43,710 bases of DNA from Candidatus Cloacimonadota bacterium. Its GTDB lineage: Bacteria > Cloacimonadota > Cloacimonadia > Cloacimonadales > TCS61. Positions 18,947 to 26,948 of this stretch are shown piece by piece. A program made the position numbers and the translations under genes. The stretch lies in contig JAIPGP010000022.1 in NCBI GenBank assembly GCA_021735645.1, positions 1 to 43,710 of the forward strand, read 5' to 3'. The notes below the pieces were generated by a model. The model was not told where the DNA came from, did not search any database, and was given only the letters and a program-made list of their open reading frames with translations. Position 1 is the stretch's first letter, and every line of letters begins with the position of its first letter.

Positions 18947-19816
18947 GTGTTTCCTTCTGCCCTAATCGCTGGCTTTCTAGCTGGTTTTTCGCCCTTTTGG
19001 GGCTTGTTCATTATAATCACATACGGCTTCAGGCATTTTGAGAAAAAGAATTATGCCTATTTCGGTGTCTTTGCTCTTGCTGCCATGCTATCTGTAACTC
19101 TGATCACTTCCGGAAATCTGTCACTAGCTGTGATGGATACTTTCCTGGGTGTTGGTTTGATTGCTTTTATCTTCTTCTATTATCTGAAAAGCAGTCATAA
19201 TTACCATACAGCATTAATGTATAGTTCCGGCAGTGCTCTCATTTATGGTATTATTCGGCAATTACTGTTCAAACAGGTGATATTTGCTCAAATCAGTGAA
19301 AGCAGTGTGCAAAGTCTGGAATTAATGCAAGAAATGTTTGCTGACAACCAGACTATGCTGTCTCTGGCAGAGCAGTCTGCTCAAACCAGTGTTGAGTTTT
19401 TTCAAAACTACGGTACAGCTATCTGGTTCATGGTTGCATTCTTCGCTATTTATCTGGGCTCTCTCTGGCTGGCTACCCGAACAAAAACCAACTGGAAACA
19501 GGCTTTATTCTGCCTGCCCTACTGGTCAGTATATCTGCTGATTGCAGCCATGGTTTTCTTTCTGATACCTGTCACCAGAATCGCAGGAGCAAATCTTCTC
19601 TTGATCATAGCCCCCTCTTTTTTTATTCAGGGTATAGCTATTTCCAATTATTTCTGGAATTTTTATGTCAAGAACAATAGATTTGTGTTTTTCTTCCTGG
19701 TCACGGGCATTCTACTGAATTATGTCCTTTTTCTTTTCCTGGTTATTTTGGGAATTGCTGACCTCTGGTTGTTGTTCCGTCAAAAGCACCAGGCAAAGCT
19801 GAAGTCTATGAAATAA
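18947..19816 (+). CDS. YybS-like polytopic membrane protein (DUF2232-type)
   Basis: The 289-residue product has about seven to eight hydrophobic segments and short charged loops. It begins at GTG directly after the rpsR stop (TAAGTG), so translation is probably coupled. In Firmicutes a YybS/DUF2232 membrane protein of similar size lies near rplI, and the segment layout fits, but I see no diagnostic motif. Function unknown. The middle part (about residues 110-150) is a polar, Gln- and Ser-rich loop (ESSVQSLELMQEMFADNQT). Confidence 0.7.
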   Translation: MFPSALIAGFLAGFSPFWGLFIIITYGFRHFEKKNYAYFGVFALAAMLSVTLITSGNLSLAVMDTFLGVGLIAFIFFYYLKSSHNYHTALMYSSGSALIYGIIRQLLFKQVIFAQISESSVQSLELMQEMFADNQTMLSLAEQSAQTSVEFFQNYGTAIWFMVAFFAIYLGSLWLATRTKTNWKQALFCLPYWSVYLLIAAMVFFLIPVTRIAGANLLLIIAPSFFIQGIAISNYFWNFYVKNNRFVFFFLVTGILLNYVLFLFLVILGIADLWLLFRQKHQAKLKSMK

Positions 19817-19847
19817 AAAAAAATATTTTCAATATCTGGAGGTATGA

Positions 19848-20294
19848 ATGAAAGTAATCTTAAAACAAGATATAAACAAAAAAGGTCTTGCAGGTGACGT
19901 GATAAAAGTAGCTGATGGCTTTGCACGTAATTACCTGCTCCCCAGGGGTATTGCTATTATGGCAAATGCCTATAATCTCTCAAAAGTCGAAGCTATTCGC
20001 AAAGAATCCGAAATTGCTAAACTCGAATTAGAAAACAAATACAAGGCTTTAGCTGCTCAAGTATCAGACATCACGCTTTCGTTTAATCGGAAAGCTGATG
20101 AAAATGGTCACCTCTTCGGCTCTGTTTCTGATATCGATCTCGCTGAAGCTCTAGCAGAAAAAAATCTCGAAATTCATAAATCTTATATTAAATTAGATAG
20201 TCACCTTAAGAACATTGGTGAATTCGAGGTTGTTATTTCTTTCCCAGGAGATATAAATTCTTCCCTGAAAGTTGTAGTACAAAAAGAACAATAA
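19848..20294 (+). CDS. rplI: 50S ribosomal protein bL9
   Basis: The 148-residue product has the N-terminal rRNA-binding domain MKVILKQDINKKGLAGDVIK, then VADGFARNYLLPRGIA, a long connecting helix and the C-terminal domain with GHLFGSVSDIDLAEAL. CTGGAGG precedes the ATG. Full length for the family. Confidence 0.96.
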   Translation: MKVILKQDINKKGLAGDVIKVADGFARNYLLPRGIAIMANAYNLSKVEAIRKESEIAKLELENKYKALAAQVSDITLSFNRKADENGHLFGSVSDIDLAEALAEKNLEIHKSYIKLDSHLKNIGEFEVVISFPGDINSSLKVVVQKEQ

Positions 20295-20306
20295 CTGGAG
20301 GTTATA

Positions 20307-20876
20307 GTGAAGAAGATCCTGAATACCGTAGTTACTGTGATTGGCTGGCTGGTTCTACTGTTAGCCTTATCATCCATTGGCTTTGCTACCAGCAATCCTG
20401 CGGCAGGTGTGCCACTGTATATGCTTTTCTTTCTTATTGTCTTTGCCGGAATATATTATTATGTTTCCAAACAAAAACACGAACAAAAGAAAGTTGTGGA
20501 AAAGAAGAGCATTTTTCCCAGGATTATTGGCGGTGTTATTTTAGTAATCTCTTTACTTATGCCCTGGTTTGTTTTTGCCAAGATCAACCTTACACTTTCT
20601 ACTTATTTCATCATGATAATTACTACAGCAGTTATGATCTTTTTAGCATTCCTGGCTGTGAGAATGGTAAACAAGGGGGGAGAGAACACTATCCTCCGTC
20701 TGTTGGGTTATTCTATCCTGATTGCTCTTGCTGCAATTCCTGCCCTCGCAGCGATTTATTTCTTTCTACCGTATTTCAATAGGCCTTATGATGCCTTGGG
20801 AACTGCTTACTGGTGTTATGTGGCTATCGCCGTCCTCAGCTGGTGGGGATTTTCTTTAATCGGTAAAAAATCTTAG
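20307..20876 (+). CDS. Membrane protein of unknown function between rplI and the DciA-like gene
   Basis: The 189-residue product starts at GTG behind CTGGAGG. About six membrane helices are visible, for example TVIGWLVLLLALSSIGFA, LYMLFFLIVFAGIYYYV and IIGGVILVISLLMPWFVFA, with one Lys-rich loop (SKQKHEQKKVVEKK) after the second. I recognise no family. It sits inside the ribosomal run with a 12-nt gap before it and 2 nt after it, so it is expressed with those genes. Confidence 0.65.
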   Translation: MKKILNTVVTVIGWLVLLLALSSIGFATSNPAAGVPLYMLFFLIVFAGIYYYVSKQKHEQKKVVEKKSIFPRIIGGVILVISLLMPWFVFAKINLTLSTYFIMIITTAVMIFLAFLAVRMVNKGGENTILRLLGYSILIALAAIPALAAIYFFLPYFNRPYDALGTAYWCYVAIAVLSWWGFSLIGKKS

Positions 20877-20878
20877 TT

Positions 20879-21166
20879 ATGAGTTTTCACACTACCGGTC
20901 ATTTCCTGTATGATCTGATCATCAGGATTGCCGGAGAAGAACACAAGGATTATGCCACTATCCTGATCGGATGGAAAGAAATTGTCGGCAAGGCAGTTGC
21001 TGAAAAGGCTAAACCTGTTAAATTTGAAAATAGTATCCTCAAGGTTGCTGTTTCCAATAATATCTGGATGCAGGAACTTATTCTGTATAAACATAAAATC
21101 CGGGCACAATACCGGAAAAATTTTAAGATAGATATTCAGGATATTATCTTTTTTGTTAATACTTAA
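20879..21166 (+). CDS. DciA-like DUF721 protein
   Basis: The 95-residue product matches the core of DUF721: GWKEIVGKAVAEKAKPVKFE, then LKVAVSNNIWMQELILYKHK. DciA helps load the DnaB helicase in bacteria without DnaC, in which case it would act at replication start. It is short, with the domain only and no extension. The start lies 2 nt after the preceding stop. The assignment is from the family pattern; I cannot test the helicase link. Confidence 0.75.
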   Translation: MSFHTTGHFLYDLIIRIAGEEHKDYATILIGWKEIVGKAVAEKAKPVKFENSILKVAVSNNIWMQELILYKHKIRAQYRKNFKIDIQDIIFFVNT

Positions 21167-21174
21167 TGAGAAGA

Positions 21175-21200
21175 GCCAGAGACGTTGTTACGTCTCTGGC
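21175..21200. repeat. Ten-base-pair hairpin between dciA-like gene and rpe
   Basis: GCCAGAGACG (21175-21184) pairs perfectly with CGTCTCTGGC (21191-21200) across TTGTTA. No immediate T run follows, although TTTTT stands 14 nt further on. It could be an attenuator, an RNA-stability element or a small dispersed repeat. Confidence 0.55.
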
Positions 21201-21217
21201 CCTAATATGGTGTTTTT

Positions 21218-21862
21218 ATGAAAATAGCTCCTTCCATACTTTCCGCAGATTTTCTTGATCTCGAGCATGACCTCTCTAAAGTGATTGCTTCCGGGGCTGA
21301 TTTATTGCATCTTGATGTTATGGATGGGCATTTTGTCCCCAATCTCACTTTTGGCTACCCCTTGATAAAGAAGATCAGGCATCGCTTTGATATTCCTCTT
21401 GATGCCCATTTAATGATTACTAATCCAGAACTTTTTATTCCGGTACTGGCGGAAATTGGGGTTGAATATATCTCGATTCATCAGGAAACCGTGCATCATC
21501 TGCACCGCCAGATCCAGATTATCAAATATCATGGCATCAAAGCTGGTATAGCATTAAATCCTGCTACTCCTGTTTCTTCTGTTTTCCCAATTATTGAAGA
21601 CCTCGATTTTGTTCTTATTATGAGCGTCAATCCCGGTTTCGGTGGTCAAATATTCCTGCCACTGGCTCTAAGAAAAATTGCTGAACTAAAAGCAAAGGCT
21701 GCTGAAATGAACCCCGCTTTACTGATTGAAGTTGATGGCGGAGTTAATCTTACTAATGCCCTCTCTTTGCAGAAAGCTGGAGCAGATATTCTAGTTGCAG
21801 GCTCATATATTTTCAGTGCAGATGATTATTCTGTGCCCATAAACCTCTTGAAAAATTTATAG
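21218..21862 (+). CDS. rpe: Ribulose-phosphate 3-epimerase
   Basis: The enzyme interconverts ribulose 5-phosphate and xylulose 5-phosphate in the pentose phosphate pathway. The 214-residue TIM barrel shows MKIAPSILSADFLDLE, LHLDVMDGHFVPNLTFG with metal ligands, DAHLMITNPE, LIMSVNPGFGGQ and the phosphate-binding VDGGVN...AGADILVAGSYIF. No strong ribosome site stands before the ATG. It lies between the hairpin at 21175 and ffh. Confidence 0.95.
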   Translation: MKIAPSILSADFLDLEHDLSKVIASGADLLHLDVMDGHFVPNLTFGYPLIKKIRHRFDIPLDAHLMITNPELFIPVLAEIGVEYISIHQETVHHLHRQIQIIKYHGIKAGIALNPATPVSSVFPIIEDLDFVLIMSVNPGFGGQIFLPLALRKIAELKAKAAEMNPALLIEVDGGVNLTNALSLQKAGADILVAGSYIFSADDYSVPINLLKNL

Positions 21863-21870
21863 GATAAACA

Positions 21871-23196
21871 ATGTTTAATAGTCTCCAGGAAAGATTTGAT
21901 GGTATTTTCCGCAAGCTGAAAGGCAAAGGAAAACTCAATGATGATAATATCAAAGAGGCAATGAGAGAAATTAGACGGGCTTTACTGGAAGCTGATGTCA
22001 ATTTTAAAATTGTTAAAAACTTCGTTGACCAGGTCTCAGAAAAGGCTGTGGGACAAGAAGTTATGAAAAGCCTCACACCAGGTCATCAGGTCGTTAAAAT
22101 AGTTCATGAACAGCTTATTCAACTCATGGGCTCCCAAAATTTCAAATTAAATTTTAATGATAACCGTACCAATAAAATTATGATGGTGGGTTTGCAGGGT
22201 TCCGGTAAAACAACTACCTCAGCAAAACTGGCAAGCCTGGGCAGAAAGAAATTTAAAAATATTAGTCCCATGCTGGTCGCCTGTGATGTCTATCGTCCAG
22301 CGGCAATTGAGCAATTGACAGTACTCGGAAAACAGCTTGATATACCCACCTTCACGATTAATACAAAGAATGTGGTAAAAATTGCTAAAAAAGCCCTCAA
22401 AGAAGCTGAATCTGAGAATAAAAATCTACTCATCTTTGATACTGCAGGAAGATTGCATATCGATCAGGTGCTGATGAAAGAATTACGCGATCTGAAGCAG
22501 ACTATTCAACCTGATTATATCTTTTTTGTAGCAGATGCCATGACCGGTCAAGATGCCGTAAATGTTGCCCGTGAATTTAATGATCAACTGGAATTTGATG
22601 GTGTTATACTGACTAAAATGGATAGTGATGCCCGTGGTGGTGCCGCCCTCTCCATTAAAGCCGTTACAGGTAAACCTGTTGTCTTTCTCGGAGCTGGTGA
22701 AAAAATCAGCGACCTGGAAGAATTTCATCCCAAACGCATGGCTGACCGTATCCTGGGAATGGGAGATGTGCTTACTCTAATTGAAAAAGCTGAAACTGCC
22801 ATTGATGAAGAAGAAGCCCTTAAACTGGCGGAAAAAATGAAAAAAAACCAGTTTAACCTCACAGATTTTCTCAACCAGCTCGCTCAAATAAAAAAAATGG
22901 GGCCCTTAGACCAGCTTATGGGTATGTTGCCCGGTATGAATAATAATGCTATGAAAAACGTTAAAGTTGATGATAAAGAAATGGCTCGTATTGAAGCTAT
23001 CATCCTCTCAATGACACCACGTGAAAGAGATAAACCTGCCCTGATTAATGGTAAAAGAAGACTCAGAATCGCCCAGGGAAGTGGCTCCTCTGTTCAGCAG
23101 GTTAACCGCCTGCTCAAGCAATTTGAGCAAATGAAGATCATGATGAAAAAATTCAATAACCCTAAGTTTATGAAAAGTGGTATGTTGCCATTTTAA
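21871..23196 (+). CDS. ffh: Signal recognition particle protein Ffh
   Basis: The 441-residue GTPase binds signal sequences and 4.5S RNA and brings ribosomes to the membrane receptor FtsY. N domain about 1-95, G domain with GLQGSGKTTTSAKLA (about residue 110), DTAGRLHID, TKMDSDARGGAALS, then the Met-rich M domain (MGPLDQLMGMLPGM, MTPRERDKPALINGKRRLRI, GSGSSVQQVNRLLKQFEQMK). AGGATA precedes the ATG. A 73-nt AT-rich gap before rpsP, with a TTGACG at 23204, could carry a secondary promoter. Confidence 0.97.
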   Translation: MFNSLQERFDGIFRKLKGKGKLNDDNIKEAMREIRRALLEADVNFKIVKNFVDQVSEKAVGQEVMKSLTPGHQVVKIVHEQLIQLMGSQNFKLNFNDNRTNKIMMVGLQGSGKTTTSAKLASLGRKKFKNISPMLVACDVYRPAAIEQLTVLGKQLDIPTFTINTKNVVKIAKKALKEAESENKNLLIFDTAGRLHIDQVLMKELRDLKQTIQPDYIFFVADAMTGQDAVNVAREFNDQLEFDGVILTKMDSDARGGAALSIKAVTGKPVVFLGAGEKISDLEEFHPKRMADRILGMGDVLTLIEKAETAIDEEEALKLAEKMKKNQFNLTDFLNQLAQIKKMGPLDQLMGMLPGMNNNAMKNVKVDDKEMARIEAIILSMTPRERDKPALINGKRRLRIAQGSGSSVQQVNRLLKQFEQMKIMMKKFNNPKFMKSGMLPF

Positions 23197-23269
23197 TTTT
23201 TACTTGACGAGATTAGGACTTTAAAAAAATTTCCTTAATATTCTGGAATGGAAAAGTAAAGGAGTGTGA

Positions 23270-23629
23270 ATGGTAAAACTGAGACTGAAAAGAATGGGCA
23301 CTATAGATAAGCCCTTCTATCGTATTGTTGCTGTTGACTCAAGAAAGAAAAGAGATGGAAAGTACCTGGAATGTGTGGGATATTACGATCCCAAAACAGA
23401 TCCGCTTACACTCAAGGTTGAAGCTGACCGCGTTTTATACTGGTTAGGCGTTGGTGCACAACCTTCTGATACAGTTCGTTCTCTTTTCCGCAAGGCAGGC
23501 GTTATGGAAACATGGCATAACCTGCGTTTTACAGCTAAAACTGATGAGGAAACTCAAATTGTGGCTGAAACTGAGCCAGTTATTATTGATTCTGAAATTG
23601 TGGCTGAAACCGAAGGGGTTAATGAATGA
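23270..23629 (+). CDS. rpsP: 30S ribosomal protein bS16 with acidic C-terminal tail
   Basis: The first 85 residues are typical bS16 ([51 protein letters not shown]). The total of 119 residues includes a 30-residue acidic tail with a near repeat, QIVAETEPV and EIVAETEGV. The TGA overlaps the khpA start (ATGA). The bS16-KhpA-RimM-TrmD-bL19 order is the common bacterial one. Confidence 0.95.
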   Translation: MVKLRLKRMGTIDKPFYRIVAVDSRKKRDGKYLECVGYYDPKTDPLTLKVEADRVLYWLGVGAQPSDTVRSLFRKAGVMETWHNLRFTAKTDEETQIVAETEPVIIDSEIVAETEGVNE

Positions 23630-23856
23630 AAGAACTAATTGAATTCATTGTTAAAGCTCTCGTGGATGACCCTGGTACTATCGAAGTAACTGAGGTCGCT
23701 GGCGACAAAGTAACTATCTTTGAATTAAGAGCTGATAAAGCGGATATCGGTAAGATTATTGGTAAAAAAGGACGCACCGCCGGTGCTATCCGTACTATTC
23801 TCAACGCCGTTTCTGCCAGACAAGGTAAAAGAGCTGTCCTCGAAATTATCGAGTAA
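23626..23856 (+). CDS. khpA: KH-domain RNA-binding protein KhpA
   Basis: The 76-residue product is a single KH domain with the GxxG loop in [19 protein letters not shown]. It binds RNA and in other bacteria works with KhpB. The start overlaps the rpsP stop by 4 nt and its TAA shares a base with the rimM ATG, so the three are translationally coupled. Confidence 0.93.
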   Translation: MKELIEFIVKALVDDPGTIEVTEVAGDKVTIFELRADKADIGKIIGKKGRTAGAIRTILNAVSARQGKRAVLEIIE

Positions 23857-24371
23857 TGACACTGGATGACCTTGTTAGTGTTGGTAAATTAGGAAATTCC
23901 AATCATGCACCTGAGGGTTACCTCAGATTTCAGCCTAATTGGAATTTCCATTCTTATTTCTTTGATATCAAAGATGTTTTTCTGGTCTTTACAGATCATA
24001 GAGTGCGATATGTGACGATAGAAGATGTTCGTGTGAATAAATTCTTCTGGATCAAAATTAAAGAAGATGATGTTGTTCAGGAAGTGATTGACTCACGCTC
24101 TGTGCAATACAGAATTCCTGAATCAATGGTTAAAAACCTGCGATTTAAGAATGATGAAAACTTCCTTAATGGTATGAAGGTGATTGCTGATGACCAATTA
24201 TTAGGAGTAGTTACTGACTCCTTCTATAATGGTGCTCACTATACTCTGATAGTCACGCAGGATGATGAAAAGGAATTTATGATACCTAATGTGGATAGAT
24301 ATATTCTCTCCATTGATAAACAAAAAAAAATCATTACGGCTCATAATATCCAGGAATTGACTGATCTATGA
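23856..24371 (+). CDS. rimM: Ribosome maturation factor RimM
   Basis: The 171-residue product assists 30S head assembly with bS19. N-terminal RimM barrel: LVSVGKLGNSNHAPEGYLRF, a weaker form of the usual GxxHGxxG motif; C-terminal PRC-type barrel: FLNGMKVIADDQLLGVVTDS and FMIPNVDRYILSID. Sequence is rather diverged, but position between khpA and trmD confirms the call. The end overlaps trmD by 4 nt. Confidence 0.9.
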   Translation: MTLDDLVSVGKLGNSNHAPEGYLRFQPNWNFHSYFFDIKDVFLVFTDHRVRYVTIEDVRVNKFFWIKIKEDDVVQEVIDSRSVQYRIPESMVKNLRFKNDENFLNGMKVIADDQLLGVVTDSFYNGAHYTLIVTQDDEKEFMIPNVDRYILSIDKQKKIITAHNIQELTDL

Positions 24372-25045
24372 TCATTGATGTGATCACTCTCTTCCCCGAA
24401 ATGTTCTCTTCTTTCCTGCTGTCAAGCATTGTGCATAGGGCAATAAAATCCGCTGCCATACAGGTTAATTTTACTCAGCTTCGTGATTTTGGCATTGGCA
24501 AATATAACCAGGTGGATGATTATCCATATGGCGGAGGAGCTGGAATGGTCATAAGACCTGAACCGGTTTTTCAGGCATTACAGTCTTTGCAGTTTCAGCA
24601 GAATAACCGCCCGGTGATTTTCTTCACACCCCAGGCTCCCCTGATCAGGCAGACTGATATTAACCGGCTTTGCCAGCTTGATAATCTCATTATCATCTGT
24701 GGACATTACAAAGGTATAGACCAGCGGATTAGAGACGCTTATGTGACGGAAGAATTCTCAATTGGTGATTATGTGCTATCTGGCGGTGAACTGCCCGCTA
24801 TGGTCTTTATAGACGCTGTAGCAAGGTTACAGGAGAATGTGCTGGGTGATATGGAATCTGCTCTGACTGACTCTCATCAGGATGGCTTACTCGGCGCTCC
24901 TCAATATACCAGACCTGCTGTGTTTAACCAAATGAGTGTCCCGGATGTACTCACCAGTGGTGACCATAAAAAAATCTCAGCCTGGAGAGTAAATAAAGCC
25001 TGGGAACTTACTAAAAAAATCAGACCTGATCTTATTGATGAATAA
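24368..25045 (+). CDS. trmD: tRNA (guanine37-N1)-methyltransferase
   Basis: The SPOUT enzyme methylates G37 next to the anticodon and prevents frameshifting. The 225-residue product shows MIIDVITLFPEMFSSFL, VDDYPYGGGAGMVIRPEPV, the knot LIIICGHYKGIDQRIRD and SIGDYVLSGGELPAMVFIDA. It starts within the last codons of rimM. Confidence 0.96.
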   Translation: MIIDVITLFPEMFSSFLLSSIVHRAIKSAAIQVNFTQLRDFGIGKYNQVDDYPYGGGAGMVIRPEPVFQALQSLQFQQNNRPVIFFTPQAPLIRQTDINRLCQLDNLIIICGHYKGIDQRIRDAYVTEEFSIGDYVLSGGELPAMVFIDAVARLQENVLGDMESALTDSHQDGLLGAPQYTRPAVFNQMSVPDVLTSGDHKKISAWRVNKAWELTKKIRPDLIDE

Positions 25046-25604
25046 ACCAAATATCTACCTCGCTCTTATTCATCACCCAGTTAATAATAAATTCGGTGAT
25101 GTTATCACTACCTCGATTACTAACCTTGATATTCACGATATTTCCCGAAGCTGCCTGACGTTTAACGTTAAAAACTTCTATATTGTCACTCCGCTTTCCA
25201 GTCAGAAAGAGATGCTCTCCAGAATTATGGAATTCTGGAAAACTGATGCTGCCCATAATTTTAATTCATTCCGCTCTCAAGCTTTGAATATTGTCAGGCA
25301 GGCAGATTCTCTTGATGACGTGATTAAGTCGATACTAAAACAGGAAAGCTCCGATCCAGTAGTCGTTGGCACAACTGCTATTGAAAGAAATGACCAGATT
25401 GATTTTGGTGATTTCCGACAAATTCATTTAGCAGGTCAATCACCAGTTCTTCTGATTTTTGGCACTGGTAATGGCTTGGCTCAATCTATATTGTCCGAGT
25501 GTGACCTGATTCTGAAACCTGTATATGGCTCAGATCAGTATAATCACCTCTCGGTAAGAAGTGCCGCTGCTATTATCCTGGATCGCTTGATTTCCGTAAA
25601 ATAA
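25038..25604 (+). CDS. SPOUT-type RNA methyltransferase, TrmD-linked (PF09936-like)
   Basis: The 188-residue product begins [20 protein letters not shown] and has the layout of the PF09936 family, known from Thermotoga TM1570 and often encoded beside trm[10 protein letters not shown] and [20 protein letters not shown] match the cofactor-knot region of SPOUT enzymes. The RNA target is not known to me. I chose ATG 25038, which overlaps the trmD stop by 8 nt; the TTG codon just before it is a less likely start. rplS follows after 10 nt. Confidence 0.82.
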   Translation: MNKPNIYLALIHHPVNNKFGDVITTSITNLDIHDISRSCLTFNVKNFYIVTPLSSQKEMLSRIMEFWKTDAAHNFNSFRSQALNIVRQADSLDDVIKSILKQESSDPVVVGTTAIERNDQIDFGDFRQIHLAGQSPVLLIFGTGNGLAQSILSECDLILKPVYGSDQYNHLSVRSAAAIILDRLISVK

Positions 25605-25614
25605 AGGAGGTAAC

Positions 25615-25962
25615 ATGGATATTATTCATGAAGCTACTGCTGATCAGTTGCGTACTGATCTTCCCGAATTCAGGGTCGGTGATACCGTTAAAGTTCACTA
25701 TCTTATTAAAGAAGGCTCCAAAGAAAGAATTCAGGTTTTCCAAGGTATCGTAATGCAAAGAAGAGGTGAAAAAATCTCCCAATCATTTACGGTACGTAAA
25801 ATAAGCAATGGCGTTGTTGTGGAAAGGGTTTTCCCCTCACATTCTCCACATGTCAGCAAAATCGAAGTGGTCAGGTTTGGTCGCGTAAGACGCGCTAAAC
25901 TCTTCTACCTTAGAAGAGTTAAAGGTAAAGCTGCCCGTGTTAAAGAGAAAAAACGCTATTAA
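25615..25962 (+). CDS. rplS: 50S ribosomal protein bL19
   Basis: The 115-residue product shows [47 protein letters not shown] and [17 protein letters not shown]. It lies at the 30S-50S interface. AAAGGAGG precedes the ATG. It ends the 20-gene run and is followed by a strong terminator. Confidence 0.97.
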   Translation: MDIIHEATADQLRTDLPEFRVGDTVKVHYLIKEGSKERIQVFQGIVMQRRGEKISQSFTVRKISNGVVVERVFPSHSPHVSKIEVVRFGRVRRAKLFYLRRVKGKAARVKEKKRY

Positions 25963-25969
25963 TCCATAT

Positions 25970-25996
25970 AAGGGAGCTGACGCTCCCTTTTTTTTT
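25970..25996 (+). terminator. Rho-independent terminator after rplS
   Basis: AAGGGAGC (25970-25977) pairs with GCTCCCTT (25982-25989) over TGAC and runs straight into a row of T. It lies 8 nt after the rplS stop. The next gene's ribosome site follows within about 5 nt, so that gene either uses read-through or depends on a promoter inside rplS. Confidence 0.92.
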
Positions 25997-26011
25997 ATCC
26001 AGGAGTTTAGT

Positions 26012-26647
26012 ATGAAATTTATCTGTATCTTTACTTGCCTTGTTCTCGCGGCGTCCTCACTCCTCGCCATCTCCGATTCACAAAATAAACAAAATATCAT
26101 TTATCTCGATAACCTCGACCTGAGTCTGATTGAGTCTATTGACCTCATTGTTGCCTTCAATAAATCGGCTACTAATATGAAAGGTGCTGTGCAGGGGGCG
26201 GAACAATTCAGCAAATTCCTCCTTGACCTCACTCTGGAACTTTCTTCGCTGCGGAAAACTATTACTGAATCTCTGGAAATGGATAATGACCAACGTGAAA
26301 ATACTATCCTCGCCATGATGGCTGAACTGAAACCCCAGACTATTGAAATTCAGTATAATATTGATCGTGAACAGGATATCTCTAATTCCAGATACCTCGA
26401 GCAGCGACTGATCAAATTGCAAAATCAATTAAATTCATATAGAGCAGAAATCATTAAAACTGAAAATAGTATCTCACAGTCTAAATCTATACCCAATGAT
26501 TTCCTCAACCTCCATAATCGTCACTTTATATACAATTTGCTCCTCTGCTTTGCCCAGGATTATCAGCTTCTTTCTGATACTAATAAACAATTCCTCACTG
26601 ACCTTATCCAGAAAATTGACCTTAATATCTATAAACAAAAATTGTAA
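26012..26647 (+). CDS. Secreted, helix-rich protein of unknown function
   Basis: The 211-residue product starts MKFICIFTCLVLAASSLLA, a clear signal peptide, and CAGGAG precedes the ATG. The mature part is helical and polar, with heptad-like stretches (SKFLLDLTLELSSLRKTITE, LEQRLIKLQNQLNSYRAEII), and has no Cys. I recognise no family. It lies directly behind the rplS terminator, and a second hairpin (26676-26697) follows it. A periplasmic location is inferred from the signal peptide. Confidence 0.7.
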   Translation: MKFICIFTCLVLAASSLLAISDSQNKQNIIYLDNLDLSLIESIDLIVAFNKSATNMKGAVQGAEQFSKFLLDLTLELSSLRKTITESLEMDNDQRENTILAMMAELKPQTIEIQYNIDREQDISNSRYLEQRLIKLQNQLNSYRAEIIKTENSISQSKSIPNDFLNLHNRHFIYNLLLCFAQDYQLLSDTNKQFLTDLIQKIDLNIYKQKL

Positions 26648-26666
26648 TCCCCAATATTACTCTAAG

Positions 26667-26697
26667 AAAAAAAAATCCCTCTGCCTAAGCAGAGGGA
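26667..26697 (-). terminator. Bidirectional terminator, strongest on the minus strand
   Basis: TCCCTCTGC (26676-26684) and GCAGAGGGA (26689-26697) pair perfectly around CTAA. Nine A residues precede it on the plus strand and so give a T tract on the minus strand, closing the efp run. On the plus strand it is followed by a looser T-rich stretch and may also end the 26012 gene. Confidence 0.88.
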
Positions 26698-26728
26698 AAT
26701 ATCTTTTCTGATTTTTTGTTAATTTGAT

Positions 26729-26932
26729 CTATTTGCCTGACAGCAAATCTTCTTCATTACATTTACATACTTTGATAAACTCATACCGAGGCATCCAGGT
26801 TCCTGCTTTTGATGCCCGATTACGGATCAGCTTAACTCTCCTGACCTCTGTATTACACTTGGGACACATTACCTTCCCCTCTGTACTTAACTCATGTGCC
26901 AATTTGGCTGCGAATGATCTTCCCTTTGCCAT
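26729..26932 (-). CDS. Small Cys-rich protein encoded after efp
   Basis: The 67-residue basic product starts MAKGRSFAAKLAHELS and has CPKC near residue 23 and CKC near residue 57, three or four Cys that could bind one zinc. AGGAG precedes the ATG. It lies 16 nt after efp and before a strong terminator, so it shares the efp transcript. I do not recognise a family; a ribosome- or RNA-related role is only a guess from context. Confidence 0.72.
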   Translation of the reverse strand: MAKGRSFAAKLAHELSTEGKVMCPKCNTEVRRVKLIRNRASKAGTWMPRYEFIKVCKCNEEDLLSGK

Positions 26933-26948
26933 CTTATATCTCCTTCAA

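Noticed and set aside
25937-26011. Longer N-terminus for the secreted protein after rplS
   Set aside because: It would translate through the terminator hairpin and bury the signal peptide; ATG 26012 has CAGGAG before it.
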